Shown: positions 12,201 to 23,863 of the stretch, piece after piece
Position numbering within the stretch: position 1 is the stretch's first letter
Layout of the letters: each line of letters starts with the position of its first letter
Assembly (NCBI GenBank): GCA_022497145.1
Contig: MU385858.1
Span: forward strand, 558,001 to 622,000
Direction of reading: 5' to 3'
Length of the DNA stretch: 64,000 bases
DNA from: Rostrohypoxylon terebratum
Lineage: Eukaryota; Ascomycota; Sordariomycetes; Xylariales; Hypoxylaceae
The notes under the pieces: generated by a model
Seen by the model: only the letters and a program-made list of their open reading frames with translations
The model's database searches: none
What the model was told of the DNA's origin: nothing
Translations under genes and position numbers: made by a program

Positions 12201-12353
12201 GGACTGTCATGGTTGGAGACGTCTACTGGCGCTCAAGATTATCTATTGGAGCTTGAGCAAGACCAGGAGGTTCGTGTGCAGTGGTCCAAGGCGTGTGCAG
12301 ATCATCAGACCAGGATTCGAGAGTTTATGACATTCAGAGACCAAGTAAAATAG
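9278..12353 (+). CDS. J-domain (DnaJ/Hsp40-like) protein with long disordered body
   Basis: Three exons: 9278-9374, 9453-10574 and 10639-12353, giving 977 residues. Residues 7-72 form a J domain (DYYADLELP, helix II KKQFKKLALKYHPD, HPD at 37-39, helix III with EILCDENLRRQYD). The HPD tripeptide is what stimulates Hsp70 ATPase. Intron 1 interrupts the Ala33 codon, just before HPD, and the join is confirmed by the family pattern. Residues 73-860 are Ser/Pro/Thr-rich and disordered, with no G/F or zinc-finger region. Residues from about 873 to the end are again ordered (KILFHKYVQDFYQYMDKWEAF, then a helical DYLLELEQDQEVRVQW segment), suggesting a conserved C-terminal module. It is a type III (class C) J protein. 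The client is unknown. Confidence 0.85.
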
Positions 12354-13972
12354 TATAGACGGGTTAATGAAAGTCAGAATGCTAATCTTGGCGGTGTCAA
12401 AAAAGGCAATGCAAAGCCCAAGGCACGAGTCCGGAGTAGCGGCTTTTGGACTACTGAAGATATTCGCGGGGTGCCTCTCGGGAGCGACAATCCCGGGGGT
12501 GCGCCACTTTGAACACACCCAATTGGATCGCGGGCATGTTGCGAAGCTTCGATGATTTCGCAAAAATACAAAATCACCGCAAATATCAATTTGGGTTGTC
12601 AGATGTGTGGCAATTAATGACATCGTCGTTTGTTCATCATTATCAGTCGCGTTTTGAAGATCTGGTAGAACGACTCGACTGGATTATCAGATCTCTCAGA
12701 TTGTATTTTGACAGATAAAGGAATTCTCGAACCGTGGAAGCGATTTCGCGGCAATTTTCATGATGCAGATTCCCTTTGGCGCGGATGGGCGATGAGGGGT
12801 CAAGAAATCGGTGTTGGAATGAGATAAGAAATGGATTCTCGACGCAACGATCAGACGACTACCCATCATGGGAATCCCATTTCACACGAATTATACACAT
12901 ATGGTCTAATGTTGATTCTCTATCAATATTCTCTACTTGTTCAGTTGTTTCGGTTTAGCAAATGAGGACTGGGCTCCAGGAATCTTTGCACGCTGGCGAG
13001 TAGAATTCACTATCAATACAATACATTGCATGGTCTCGGGTACGATGCACGAATGATGGGATCGGCCGGGGAGCTTGAAGGGGAGTAATCATGGATACAT
13101 TTACGGATACCGTCTACGACAATGATCAGCACGGGCTGTAATGCGTCAACGGCTTAACGGCACGGATGATCGTATTCGTTGTTTCTCATTTCCGGATTAT
13201 ACAATCTGGAGCTTTTGTGTCGCTGGATTTGTTGTTTGGGCAGGAAGGTGGATTTTCTCTGGCGCGGGTAGGGGTGCTTTTTCGATGATATCCCAGCTCG
13301 CATGAGGCGGTCTCGTTAGCATACAATGTGTCTGTGTTTACGGCACAACAGGCGCGGAATAGTCGGGTCTTTTTGACCTTCGATTCTAACAGATAGCCTT
13401 CATAGCAGCAACGCAACTTTCTGCTGAAACACGTTGGTTTCTCGTGTCTATTACGCTCTAGTTTGATACTTGGTGATATCTATGAAGTTCAGTTTCCCTC
13501 TGGGCTAAAAGGAAATCATTAGTGGACCTTATAAGATTCCGGTCCGACTTCAAAGCCTAATTCGACCACCTGATATAACGGTATTATAGCTTATGTAAAC
13601 ACTTCGCTAGCCTAAAGGCTATTTATATGGTGCCGTAGGACACTATAAGTCCCTTGGAACGGTCATTCTGATTAAGTACTTAAGGAGACATCGTCACATG
13701 CGCATGAAAATCTGAAATAAATCTGAGTATTTGGGAAAACATCAATTCATCGAAGCATAGATTCATATTCAATGTTTGATGTATCGTTGTAGTAGTTATC
13801 ACCACTTATCATTCCACATTTCCTACCATCCATCCTATCAAAGTATATCGCGATGAACTCAATACCAGCAGCAGTAAGTGTCGCGTATAAGGCACGTGTG
13901 CGCGTGTAAAAAACCGATTTTCCTCCCGCAAACGCCGAATCCGTGCAGAACTCCGGTCCTTCCCCTCCTAGA
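12354..13972. other. intergenic region between convergent genes
   Basis: These 1.6 kb lie between the 3' ends of the J-domain gene (+) and the isopropylmalate dehydratase gene (-). Only short open frames without domain features occur. No repeat, RNA gene or element was recognised. Confidence 0.5.
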
Positions 13973-16535
13973 TCACCATTCGATGGGGTCCTTAATCTCC
14001 TGTCCGCGATTTGTGGTAGGAACGGGGACGGGCTTGGCGGCAAGCTTGCCGCCCTGGCCCTTTCGCTTCAGGTAGGCCTTACCATCGACCCAGGGTGTGT
14101 TGACCGAGGCCTTCTTCTCGTACTCGACGATCTTGTCCTCGAGCTGGAGGGTTAGGCCGATGTCGTCAAGGCCGTTAATCAAGCAGTGCTTTCGGAACTC
14201 TTCGACGTCGAACTTGGCAAGCTCGACGCCAGAAGCGTCACGAATGACTTGGTTCGGTAGGTCAACTTCGATCTCCTTGCCTGCACGAGCATCGGCCGCG
14301 ATCCTCTCGAGCTGCTCTTGGTTCTTGAGAGCGATAGGCAACATGCCATTTTTGAAAGTGTTGTTGAAGAAGATATCGGCAAAAGATGGTGCAATGACAC
14401 ATCGGATGCCGAAGTCGTTTAGAGCCCAAGGAGCGTGTTCTCGAGAGCTACCGCAGCCGAAGTTGGGGCCAGTAACAACCAGGATCTTTGCTTTCGTCCA
14501 GGGTTCTTGGTTAAGAACGAAATCTGGGTTGACGGATCCGTCTTCCTTCGTTCTTGCTTCAAAAAATAGAGCTGACCCGAGGCCGGTGCGCTTAATAGTC
14601 TTTAAGAATTGCTTGGGAATGATAGCGTCGGTGTCGACATTAGATCGGTCCAGGGCAGCTGCGATACCTCTGTGAACCAAGAATTTTGGTAGACCTTGAG
14701 AACCAGCTGCTTCCGAGGCCATGGAATTGACATGGGGGGAAATATCCTCAGGTTGGTCAGTTATCCTTTCCCTTGCGGCGTCGTCGTCCTCGACCCTCTC
14801 ATCGACGTGAGCCTTGCCTGTTGGTGCGTTATTTGTTTTGTAGGCATCAATATGAGGGCTAGCGGTGTATTCGGTTAACTTTCGGACATCGGCAAGTTTT
14901 CCGACAATAGCAGCGGCCGCTGCCATAACGGGAGACATAAGGTGCGTTCGGCCCTGGGCACCCTGTCTGCCCTCAAAATTTCGGTTACTTGTACTTGCGC
15001 ATCGCTCCTTAGGTGATAGAATATCCGGGTTCATGCCAAGGCACATACTGCATCCAGCTTCTCTCCATTCGAAACCAGCCTCCAGGAAGATCTTGTCAAG
15101 ACCTTCGGCTTCGGCTTGCTCCTTGATAACTCCGGAACCAGGCACAATCATAGCACGTAAAACGTTATCGGCCTTCTTTTTACCCTTGACAACGGCTGCG
15201 GCTGCCCGGAGATCCTCAATTCGCGAGTTTGTGCAGGACCCAATGAAAACCTTGTCGATAGGGATTTCCGTTATCGGGGTACCGGCAGTAAGACCCATGT
15301 ACTCAAGCATCCTTCGGCCAGCCTTCTTCTTGGCATCGGTCTTGAACGTCTCCGGGTCGGGAACAACACCGGTGATAGGAACGACATCCTCGGGGCTCGT
15401 TCCCCAGGTTACCGTAGGAATGATATCCTTGCCGTCAATTTGGACGTCAATATCGTACTTAGCACCTGGGTCAGACTGGAGACTTCTCCAGTACTTAACA
15501 GCGCGATCCCATTCGGGTGTGCCATAGGTAGGAGCTAGGGGCTTTCCCTTCAAGTACTCAAAAGTGATGTCATCAGGTGCTACCATACCAGCTCGGGCAC
15601 CGCCCTCGATGGACATGTTGCAGATAGACATCCGAGCTTCCATACTTAAACTGCGGACGACAGAACCGCAGAATTCGATAACACAGCCAGTGCCTCCGGC
15701 GGTTCCAATTAATCCGATAGCATGGAGTACGACATCTTTGGAGCTAACACCAGGAGCCAGCTCGCCGTCGATCTGTATCCTCATGTTCTTGCTCCTCTTC
15801 GTGATTAGGCATTGTGTAGCTAGGACGTGCTCGACCTCACTAGTGCCAATTCCCATGGCGAAGCAGCCAAAGGCTCCATGAGTGGAAGTGTGGCTGTCAC
15901 CACAGACCAAAGTAGTACCCGGAAGGGTGAAGCCCTGCTCGGGTCCAATAACATGGACGATGCCCTGGCGTTTGTCGCCCAGACCAAAGTAGGTGATTCC
16001 GAAATCCCTTACATTCTCCTCAAGCGTCATGCATTGTAGGCGGGAATCGTCTTGTTCGATAAAAGAGGCAAGATCCTTTAAGCCTTTTCGGGACTTGGTG
16101 GGGATATTCTAAGGGACCAGTCAGCTTTGTCTCCATATTAAGCCACTGACAACTTGTACAACATACGTGATCTGTGGTGGCGAGGGTGCAATCGGGTCTT
16201 CGGACTTTGCGGCCAGCATTCTTCAAGCCCTCAAATGCTTGCTGTACCTGTTGTTAGCTTGGATACGCCACATACGTGTTGCCTCGCATCCGGAGTTTCT
16301 AGTATGACATACGGGTGAGGTGACCTCGTGAACGAGATGTCTGTCTATTGTGCGAAGCAGAATTAGCATTAGCACTGTAAAAAGCAAAAGATGCCCCCAA
16401 TCTTCCCCAATCTCCCCCAATTGGTTTATTCATACCGATATAGAGAAGGACAGTGCCGTCGAGCTTCTCATCCACAACATGAGCAGCTAGAACCTTGTCA
16501 TACAAAGTTTGCGGAACCCTTTCGGCAACGGGCAT
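13973..16535 (-). CDS. LEU1: 3-isopropylmalate dehydratase (alpha-isopropylmalate isomerase)
   Basis: Four exons on the minus strand: 16535-16436, 16344-16313 (only 32 nt), 16241-16167 and 16108-13973, giving 780 residues, normal for the fused fungal enzyme. It isomerises 2- to 3-isopropylmalate, the second step of leucine synthesis, in the cytosol. It is an aconitase-family 4Fe-4S enzyme. The cluster cysteines are visible as Cys361 (GSCTNSR) and Cys422/Cys425 (GCSMCLGMNP). The C-terminal swivel domain (NFGCGSSREHAPWAL) begins after a linker near residue 480, so the bacterial LeuC and LeuD parts are fused. The N-terminal exon joins restore the conserved HLVHEVTSPQAFEGL stretch. A second in-frame acceptor for intron 2 would add two residues. 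Family and function are certain. The small second exon is easily missed by gene callers. Confidence 0.96.
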
Positions 16536-18545
16536 CTTGAAAAGCCTTTATTGAAATACGAGGATCTCTCCTAAGTATTCCGTGACTTCTGGTAGCAGAC
16601 TCAATCCCGAACGTTTACGCGCTCAAGCGAGAGGACGTCTGGTAAGTTGGTAACTGATATAGAAACTCGATGAAATTGAAGGAAATGGGGGAAAAAAGGG
16701 TGGAAGAAGGGAAAGAAGAAGTATCGGCTGGCCGATTGAAAGTCTATAAATGCGGGGAGAAGGTTTTTAAATACGTATCTAGGAGAGGAATTGAACTTAT
16801 GTATAGATGTGAGGCCAAAGAAAGCGAAGAAACTGTGACCGGCACAAGTAACCAATATCTACATATGTACTTGGGTACATTATCCTTCTTTTTCTTGTGT
16901 AGCCTCTTTTTTTTCGCTATTTTGTTTTTTTTGCCTCCCATTACGGCGCCGAATATCGGACGGTGGTCCCTGTTCTCCGGTAGCGGGGTACATACGTAGG
17001 TTCGAGATTTGAATCTCACTGACTGTGATTGGTCACAGCAGACCGGAAAGTGCGGTGCAGTTGGGGCAATTGGGAATTACCATGTCTAGAGGCACCCCGC
17101 TACCCCACGTGAGGGGCTCTCGGTGCGAGTCAACTGCAGAAGTATGCTGATGATTGCATGCAGTCTAGATATATCTAATCGGCCCCAAGTCCAAAATTAC
17201 CTAGGTCGCTACTCAGGGATATTCTATAGGTAGATGGTCAGACGGTCAGACGGTTAGACGGTTGGATGGTTAATGGTTAGACGCTTGATATTGAATTTCC
17301 TCTTGGGCGGGACGCAGGGCTTCTGCATTTCCGCCCCTTGCGCATGTTGGACAAAGATTACAGCACAGCGCATTTACGAAGTTATCCGATTTCTCCGTTT
17401 TCCCCAAAGGCAAGGGCGGCAAACGTGGAATGGAATAATTGACGATTTCGGGTGATACATTACCTCTTACAGAAGGAACTCTCCGGATCTCCAATACGGC
17501 AAACGAGATAAGAGATAATGAATGAAGTACATACTACCTAGGTCCTACCTACCTAAGTATGTACCTACCTACCTAAGGTATGTAGTGTTTCCCCAAAACG
17601 CCTCCACATCGGAAGAAGGAGACCTCCAGGGCTGGCGAGGATGATGTCACTCTCCTTACATATGTGCCTACTATGTAGTGTACCCCTGCTGTGGCTGGCG
17701 ACTAGGCCAAATGAAGTACCTTAGATATTGGGTGTTGTAGTACAGAGAGATCTCTTCCGCTCTTTTGGCATGATGCTGATTGGAGGAATACGCAGTAAAC
17801 TACTAGTAGTAAGATACCTTTCACCGCAGAAACTTATCCAACCCATCCATGTGACATCCCTAAATGTACCTAGTATGTATGTACATTGTATACATCGATA
17901 CATTCTCACTTGAAAGGCCTTTAGAGGATAAAAAAGAAGTCAGATTGCGAATGAAAAAAAAAATTGTTACACCGAATAATCAATGATAGTCAGTACGACT
18001 ACGCCTAGTAAAGTCCGATCCACGATGCATGTTCACCGCACCTTTGTTATATTAAAGTGGTACTCAGAAGTTCCAGCAACCCCCTAGGAATATTCTTCCC
18101 TTTTTTAACGTTTTAGCGTTTTGGCGGTCCGGTGTCTCTCCGATGCTTACCGTCCTCCAGCTCCAATTTTCGTTTCCCGTTAAAGCTCATCGGCTCTCGT
18201 CGGAGCCTCAACCATCTAGAACGGCCTAACAAGAAAATGGACCCAGTGCCCATTAATCCATTTTCCTCCTTTTCCGAATACCGCAGTCGGGGCTACCTGT
18301 ATCGAGAGAGCTTCATTACTCAGTTAGGCAGTTGTAAGGAACTCTTGTGACCAGGCGGTCGACCATTCCCCCGAATCTCAATCCCAACCCTAAACTTGAA
18401 CCCGCACCTGAAACTAAACCCGAACTCGAACCCCTCCGGTTCATACGTGTGTATACCTACTAGATACCTAATTAATACAAGAAAACTAGAATGCCAGAAT
18501 ACCAGTCTATTGTGCCATACAAAGTCTCAAAGTCTCAAGAAGACA
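16536..18545. other. intergenic region upstream of LEU1
   Basis: No gene is recognised. The LEU1 5' side has a polypyrimidine leader (read on the minus strand). Further up are a CCG-N5-CGG pair at 16949-16959 and an ATTGGT (inverted CCAAT) box near 17030. The Leu3-type site is CCG-N4-CGG, so the first is not an exact match. Beyond that are an 8-bp tandem repeat (17234-17280) and a TACCTAGG cluster (17525-17580). The part next to 18546 is the 3' side of the neighbouring minus-strand gene. Confidence 0.5.
17234..17280. repeat. 8-bp tandem repeat (RYGGTYAG units)
   Basis: Six consecutive units, five of 8 bp and one of 7 bp, follow the pattern ATGGTCAG/ACGGTCAG/ACGGTTAG/ACGGTTGG/ATGGTTA/ATGGTTAG. 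It is a small degenerate minisatellite in the spacer. No function can be read from it. Confidence 0.75.
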
Positions 18546-21500
18546 CTACTCCAAAAACCACCAGAGCATCTTCGATGCGTACCAACCCGATATTCCACCA
18601 GCAAGGCAGAACACGCCTGCGGAGACGAACACCATCGCATCCTCCCACGTGCCTTGCTTCCTATGCCTCCTCCTCCAGAGATCGCTTTGCTGATCAAACG
18701 CCGGCCGGACCGTGACCCACCACGTGAAAGCTAAGCCGAGAAACACTACGTAGACGGTCTTACAAAAGTAGACCGCGATCGCACGCAAGTCTGTCCAATC
18801 AACATACTCTGTCGAACATATCTTCTGTTGTGTTGAGATCTGTGTTGGGATCTGGTTTTGATCTTGATCTGTACTCTTCTTGATGTATTCATGCTTTAAA
18901 GGAAGCCCGGTGTCTGCGCCTTCTTCGTTGTGGCGCTTCTTCTTCGGGCGCATTTGCTGAAGCGAGTGTTTCGGCTCCGTCGTTTTGCTTGGCATGTGCT
19001 TTTTCGTCGGACTGGGGCTTCGGCTGCGGTTTCGGCCTACCTTGCGATCGGCCGATCTGTTTCTCACCAACTTTTTGGTGCTCGAACGCAACATGGCGAT
19101 CCGGGTTGCCTCGTCTGGCACGTTCTCCTTTTGTTCCTCTGTCAACAGGTGCCGACGAGGTTCTTGTGAAGCTATTCTTGAAACTTGGACCGGAATCCTG
19201 TTCTGCCTCTCTTGACTGATATTCCGGCGTTGTTTTTCCTGCATGGTTGTGCCGTTGGAATCTGTCACAGGCTTGAGTACATGCGTCTTGGCCGGTTCCG
19301 CTCCTTCGGTCATGTTTGTGCCCTTCGTTTTGGGATCCTGTTGGACGAGGTGGGAGAGGCGGGGGGTTGTTGGCGTGGAAACTCTGGTTGGCGGCTTCTT
19401 TTCCAGCGATGATCGGCGGGTTGATATAGTAGCGATCTCGGGTGTCTCTTGAAGGAGCCCGAAATTTAGCGAGCTGCTCTGTCTCATGGTGGGAGGGGAA
19501 GGCGTCCTATGCTCCTCTGCAATCAGCTCCGGCGTATAACGGCGTTCCTGGTGACCGGAACACGTTGGAATTGTCGTGGTATCCTCTGTGTCCGTGAGAG
19601 TGTTTGTCTGGTTGATTTCGGTATTCCATTTTGGCCGAGTCAAGTCGGATTGGCTCTCCAGGGCGAGGCCCACGCATCCAGTAGTGGTGGTGGTGGGTAT
19701 GGACACAGATTCTCGCCGGGACGGCTTGGTTTCTCTGTTCATGCGAGTCGACACGGTCTTTGACCGTTCCAAACTGGCCCTCCCTTGAGGACTCGACTGT
19801 AGATGTTCGTTCCGGCACTCCGGGATATTTTCCGGTAAATGGTTGACTGAGTGATCTTGGAGCTGGTCGAAAGTTGGTGGTGACCTTTGGTTTCTCTCCA
19901 TTCCTTTGGTACCTAGCAGGTTTGGAGTGAATTTCCGGCGTATGGAGAGCGAAGGGCGTGTCATGATTCCCTTCAGTTTTGACTGGGACGATGTCACTGT
20001 AGCTCCGTTTATGCTGTGGGTGCTTCGGTTGTTTTCCAGTGAGTGGGCTAGGCTTGTAGTCGAAGACAGCGTCAATCTGTTTCCGCCTAATATCCCTAGT
20101 GTGCTTAATTTGGGAGTCGCTGGCTTGGAGTCCTCCGACTGTGTCGACCGACTGTCGCCTCTGTCCGTTGGCTCCGGAGATAGGAGATGGAGGCGATAGT
20201 CTGGGATGTCTAAGTCGGCGAAGTGATCCTTTGGAATGGGTTCGGCCGAATTCGACACCCGATTCTTGTTTTTCATGGACGTCATGAAGCTCACCGGGGG
20301 TGTAGAGACCGACTTTCCTGGGTCTGTTTCTCGTCGGCGCCTCCATAAAAAATGTTTCTCGCTCTTGGTTCGTCCGATTTCCTGCTGACCTGTACCGAGA
20401 ATTTCTTCCGGCGGCTGAGTATCTGGCTCCGTTAGAAATGAGGAGCTAATATTAGCATCTGGTAAAGTATGAATAATAGTGTCTGTTGACAAGTCTCGCC
20501 GTCTATGTCCCTGGCGTTGTGGGCTGTCGGAGCTGAGACGTTCAGCTTGACCTAAAATAGTCTTCGAAGAGACTGGTGGGCGAGTAGGACGAGAGAAATT
20601 CGGGATAACTGTGACCTCCTCAGGACCTGATGAGGTAGAGTCAGTGAGCATCTCCGAGAACAGTAAACTAGAGGTCTCACTGCTTTCTAATGCCACACTA
20701 TCTAGGGATTGGGCGATTGGACTCAGGCTGGGCTCGGCTGCGGACGACCACTGGCGTTTGTGTTGGCTCCATTTGGGGGATGAGTTCTGACGCCTAAGCT
20801 CCTCCTTCGCTTGCTCAATTTTCTCCAGTTTCGCCTGCTCCTTGCTTACTCTTGCCTTGTCTTTTTCCTGCTCTTCTAATAGCTTTGCCTGCTCGTACTC
20901 TAATTTGGCTGCTTTTTTCTTTCGTGACAATCCGGCCAGTCTGCCTCGCGTGGAGCTACTTGTCGTCTCCGAGCTGGGCGTATCTGTAGGTGTCAGGACA
21001 GGGACAATTCCCGAGTATGGGTCAGCACCTTGGACACCCAGCCAATCCCCGCTCTCCTTCAGGCTTCGCCGGCTCTTTCTAGTCATTTCCTTTGACTTGA
21101 ACAGTTCATGGACCTCTGCCCTAGTCAAGGTTCCCGATTTTCGAGACGGAGGCGATTCATGACCCGATCTGTCTGGAGAGTGTTCACGACCGAGAGATCG
21201 GTCTTTGGGAAGGTTTTCGACGAATCTGGAGTCACCTTTTTGCCCGATCCCATTCCAGGCTCGGCGCCGAATGGACTCTTCCGGTACGATTAATGATGTT
21301 GTCTGTTGAGCTGGATCTCTTTCGCCGGCAACATTCCAGGCGGTCAACTCATTAGGATCGAGTTCCTCATCGCCCGTCCAGTCGCTTGCGCGATGAGTAC
21401 CTCCTTGCTCTGGACGATTGCTTGGCAAGATCTTGCTGAAAAGACCGCTGAAAGAGGTGGCTCGCTTTTGAGACGGTCGGTCGGTGTTAGAATTCGCTGT

Positions 21501-21659
21501 GGACTTTCCCGGACTCATCTTTTTTGTGTATTGACGGGTCGGCGGTGGTTGGCTTTGACTCGTACTAGGAGGAAACAATGCAAGCCAGTCCGAGCTGGGA
21601 CTGCGTAAAGATGATGGTGAGAATGAAAATGAAGATCTTCCACGCTTTGGAGATGCCAT
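18546..21659 (-). CDS. large disordered protein with C-terminal membrane hairpin
   Basis: A single exon encodes 1037 residues from the ATG at 21659. An in-frame ATG 17 codons upstream exists, but MASPKRGRSSFSFSPSS is the more typical fungal start. Most of the chain is Ser/Thr/Pro/Arg-rich and disordered. A charged, probably helical stretch lies around nt 20940-20785 (KLEYEQAKLLEEQEKDKARV). The last 90 residues are different: two hydrophobic segments, one with YVVFLGLAFTWW and one with AMVFVSAGVFCLAGGISGW, separated by a charged WRRRHRKQGTWED loop. This suggests a membrane-anchored protein with a big soluble N-terminal part facing the cytosol or nucleoplasm. I do not recognise a named family. 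The gene is likely real because of its length and coherent composition. Confidence 0.75.
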   Translation of the reverse strand: MASPKRGRSSFSFSPSSLRSPSSDWLALFPPSTSQSQPPPTRQYTKKMSPGKSTANSNTDRPSQKRATSFSGLFSKILPSNRPEQGGTHRASDWTGDEELDPNELTAWNVAGERDPAQQTTSLIVPEESIRRRAWNGIGQKGDSRFVENLPKDRSLGREHSPDRSGHESPPSRKSGTLTRAEVHELFKSKEMTRKSRRSLKESGDWLGVQGADPYSGIVPVLTPTDTPSSETTSSSTRGRLAGLSRKKKAAKLEYEQAKLLEEQEKDKARVSKEQAKLEKIEQAKEELRRQNSSPKWSQHKRQWSSAAEPSLSPIAQSLDSVALESSETSSLLFSEMLTDSTSSGPEEVTVIPNFSRPTRPPVSSKTILGQAERLSSDSPQRQGHRRRDLSTDTIIHTLPDANISSSFLTEPDTQPPEEILGTGQQEIGRTKSEKHFLWRRRRETDPGKSVSTPPVSFMTSMKNKNRVSNSAEPIPKDHFADLDIPDYRLHLLSPEPTDRGDSRSTQSEDSKPATPKLSTLGILGGNRLTLSSTTSLAHSLENNRSTHSINGATVTSSQSKLKGIMTRPSLSIRRKFTPNLLGTKGMERNQRSPPTFDQLQDHSVNHLPENIPECRNEHLQSSPQGRASLERSKTVSTRMNRETKPSRRESVSIPTTTTTGCVGLALESQSDLTRPKWNTEINQTNTLTDTEDTTTIPTCSGHQERRYTPELIAEEHRTPSPPTMRQSSSLNFGLLQETPEIATISTRRSSLEKKPPTRVSTPTTPRLSHLVQQDPKTKGTNMTEGAEPAKTHVLKPVTDSNGTTMQEKQRRNISQERQNRIPVQVSRIASQEPRRHLLTEEQKENVPDEATRIAMLRSSTKKLVRNRSADRKVGRNRSRSPSPTKKHMPSKTTEPKHSLQQMRPKKKRHNEEGADTGLPLKHEYIKKSTDQDQNQIPTQISTQQKICSTEYVDWTDLRAIAVYFCKTVYVVFLGLAFTWWVTVRPAFDQQSDLWRRRHRKQGTWEDAMVFVSAGVFCLAGGISGWYASKMLWWFLE

Positions 21660-22314
21660 CTTGCAAGTTTTCTCTTTGATCCCAGATACAACAAGCAACA
21701 AGCAAAACACGATCGTTGCTACCTGCTTGAGGAGAGTGATAACTAATCTGAAACGGAGCTAACGACACTGTTCGTCTTTCCCTCCTTCATAGAAGCAGAC
21801 AAGACAGACAGCACGGTGCAGGTGAGTGGCTATTCGGTAGCAGATGAGAAGGCAGGTGACGAGATCAGAGTTAGGCAGGATCAAACTCAAACGTTGGGGA
21901 ACGTGCGACTTAGGTTCAGTAGACGATGGATGTCGTGTTTCGTCTAGGGTTTTGGGGTAGAGAAACGTGGGTATTCGAGTATTTAGGTTTTGATAACAAC
22001 TTAAAAGCCAACACAACTGGTGCAGAAAAGTTTACCATCTGTACATAAGGAAGCAAGTATCACCTCAAGCCAGAACGAAGCAGGTAAGCCAACTTTTTCT
22101 TAGCATCATCACTATCCAGTACTTCTATTTTCCTTTCTGTGGAAGTACCTAGCTCGTATTCATACAAACGCCGGAGAACATTAAGGAGTTTCTCTCGCCG
22201 CAATGTAATAAAACCCATGAAAACCGCCTGACGTTTGGTATCCCCAACTCGATGCATGGTAGGTAGTCTACAAAAAATAAATGAATAAATAAACGAAAAA
22301 AAAACCATGACTCC
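21660..22314. other. intergenic region, promoter of the 18.5-21.7 kb gene
   Basis: This 655-bp stretch lies between the start of the minus-strand disordered-protein gene and the 3' end of NUR1. Only short open frames occur. No repeat or RNA gene is recognised. Confidence 0.5.
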
Positions 22315-23863
22315 TTATCGCCACATAGACGGATATCTTTCGTAAGAAGGTGCTTGAGCGGGTCGTCCCCAGCTAATCGACGGTTGGGCATTCATAGTCC
22401 CAGTGCTTCTCCTAATGCTCTTGGTTGGACTGTTGCTGCGGTCTCTCGCCGATTGATACTGCTCTAGTTGGGCCATCTCGCTATTATTTCGTGGTGATCT
22501 AAATTGAAGTTCCCCTAGACTAGGGGCTTTCTTCAGGGGTGAACGGGGGTGAGTGTATACACCCATGTAGCCTCCATCGCCTACCTGCTGAGCCTGCTGC
22601 GTGCTAGGGGTAGAAGCAGAAAAGTTAGGAGTCGAAGTTCCAGCGTTAGAAGCTACTCGACGGGACGAGTTGGGGTTAAAGGATGTAGGAAGGCCTGGCG
22701 TACCCTTCCATTGAGTTTTAGTAGCGGTCATAGGAGTACGGCCTCTTAGCTCGCTGCTGTAGGCATCGGTATGTCGTGTAACAGGAGGCGTGAATAGGCC
22801 AGAACTGCTTCCAGCGTTGTTATAGCTAGGTCGAGCCATGCCATCGGGGTCGATATGTTTAATGTAATTAGGATTAGGTCGTGTTCGGAATCCTCGCCGG
22901 AGCTGGACGGTAGGCGTGCCGACCTGTATATCCTCGTCGAGATCTTCCCCCTCATCACCCTGCGATATTTGTGTTGAAGCATCTCTAACCTGAGGATAAA
23001 GTCTAGGATGGACAAATTTGGTGTCATATTCGTGCATAACCTCCTTCTGTATGATAGCTGTATCCTTGTTTTGCTGTGTAAACCGGTTCTGGAATAAAAG
23101 CAACTGCGCCGAGAGGATACACTGAAGCACTATACAGTTGAAGACGGTAACGCTCGGTCTTGCATCCAGAGGGGCTAATGGTAGGAACATCGTATAGACG
23201 AGGACATGGCCGGGACTGAACAAGCAAAATATTTGCAGGCAAATCGGCAGCGGGTCCCAAACTGATATCTCCCACACATCCCGAGCCCGATCGGGATGCG
23301 CTCTCGATTCTGCACTGTCGGTGCCTATCATATTTGTCAAAAGTCGGAGAGGCGACGACGATACCGGCGACGACTGGACGCGGACGCGATGCGCCGAAGG
23401 TGTTTGGGGCTCTTTCTCTACATCCGCTTCAAAGAGTCGATAGTGACGAGATCGATACATCGTATAGGTCGCGTTGATGGCCGAGGCGGTAATAAGAGAC
23501 CAAACCAGAGTACCGACCTATTATGCAGCCGCATGCCAGCGTGGTTAGCAACTAGAAACAAATTCATAATATCCAATGAATCTATCCACATATGGATGCT
23601 CAAGTGAAACTTACGAGGAAGGTGAACCACCCGGAGACCGTTCCCTCGTCGAACACAGGATCTACAGCCTGAGAGCCACCACTATTGGCTCGGGCAAGCA
23701 GAAACGCGAAGTTCATAACTAGGCCCATCTGCGTTCCAACGAGTTTGGAGTCCCAGTCGCGTGTCTCTATCTCCTCAGATAGCCATAATAGGAAGTCCAT
23801 GGGATTCAGCATGGCCTTGAAACGCTCTAGGAGCGGTCTCCGACGTACAAGCCGTGGCGGCAT
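22315..23863 (-). CDS. NUR1: nuclear rim protein 1 (Nur1/Mug154 family)
   Basis: Two exons on the minus strand, 23863-23615 and 23517-22315, give 483 residues. Nur1 is an inner nuclear membrane protein that with Heh1/Lem2 tethers rDNA and silent chromatin to the nuclear edge. The family signature is plain: LVRRRPLLERFKAMLNP and DFLLWLSEEIETRDWDS at the N-terminus, then FAFLLARANSG, RSRHYRLFE, SAESRAHPDRARDVWE and DPLPICLQIFCLFSPGHVL. Hydrophobic segments fall at about residues 37-57, 80-102, 173-195 and 208-226. A KEVMHEYDTKFVHPR segment follows, and then a disordered Ser/Pro/Arg-rich tail. The intron (97 nt, GTAAGT donor) rejoins the second membrane segment in phase 0. The family is confident. 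Confidence 0.93.
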
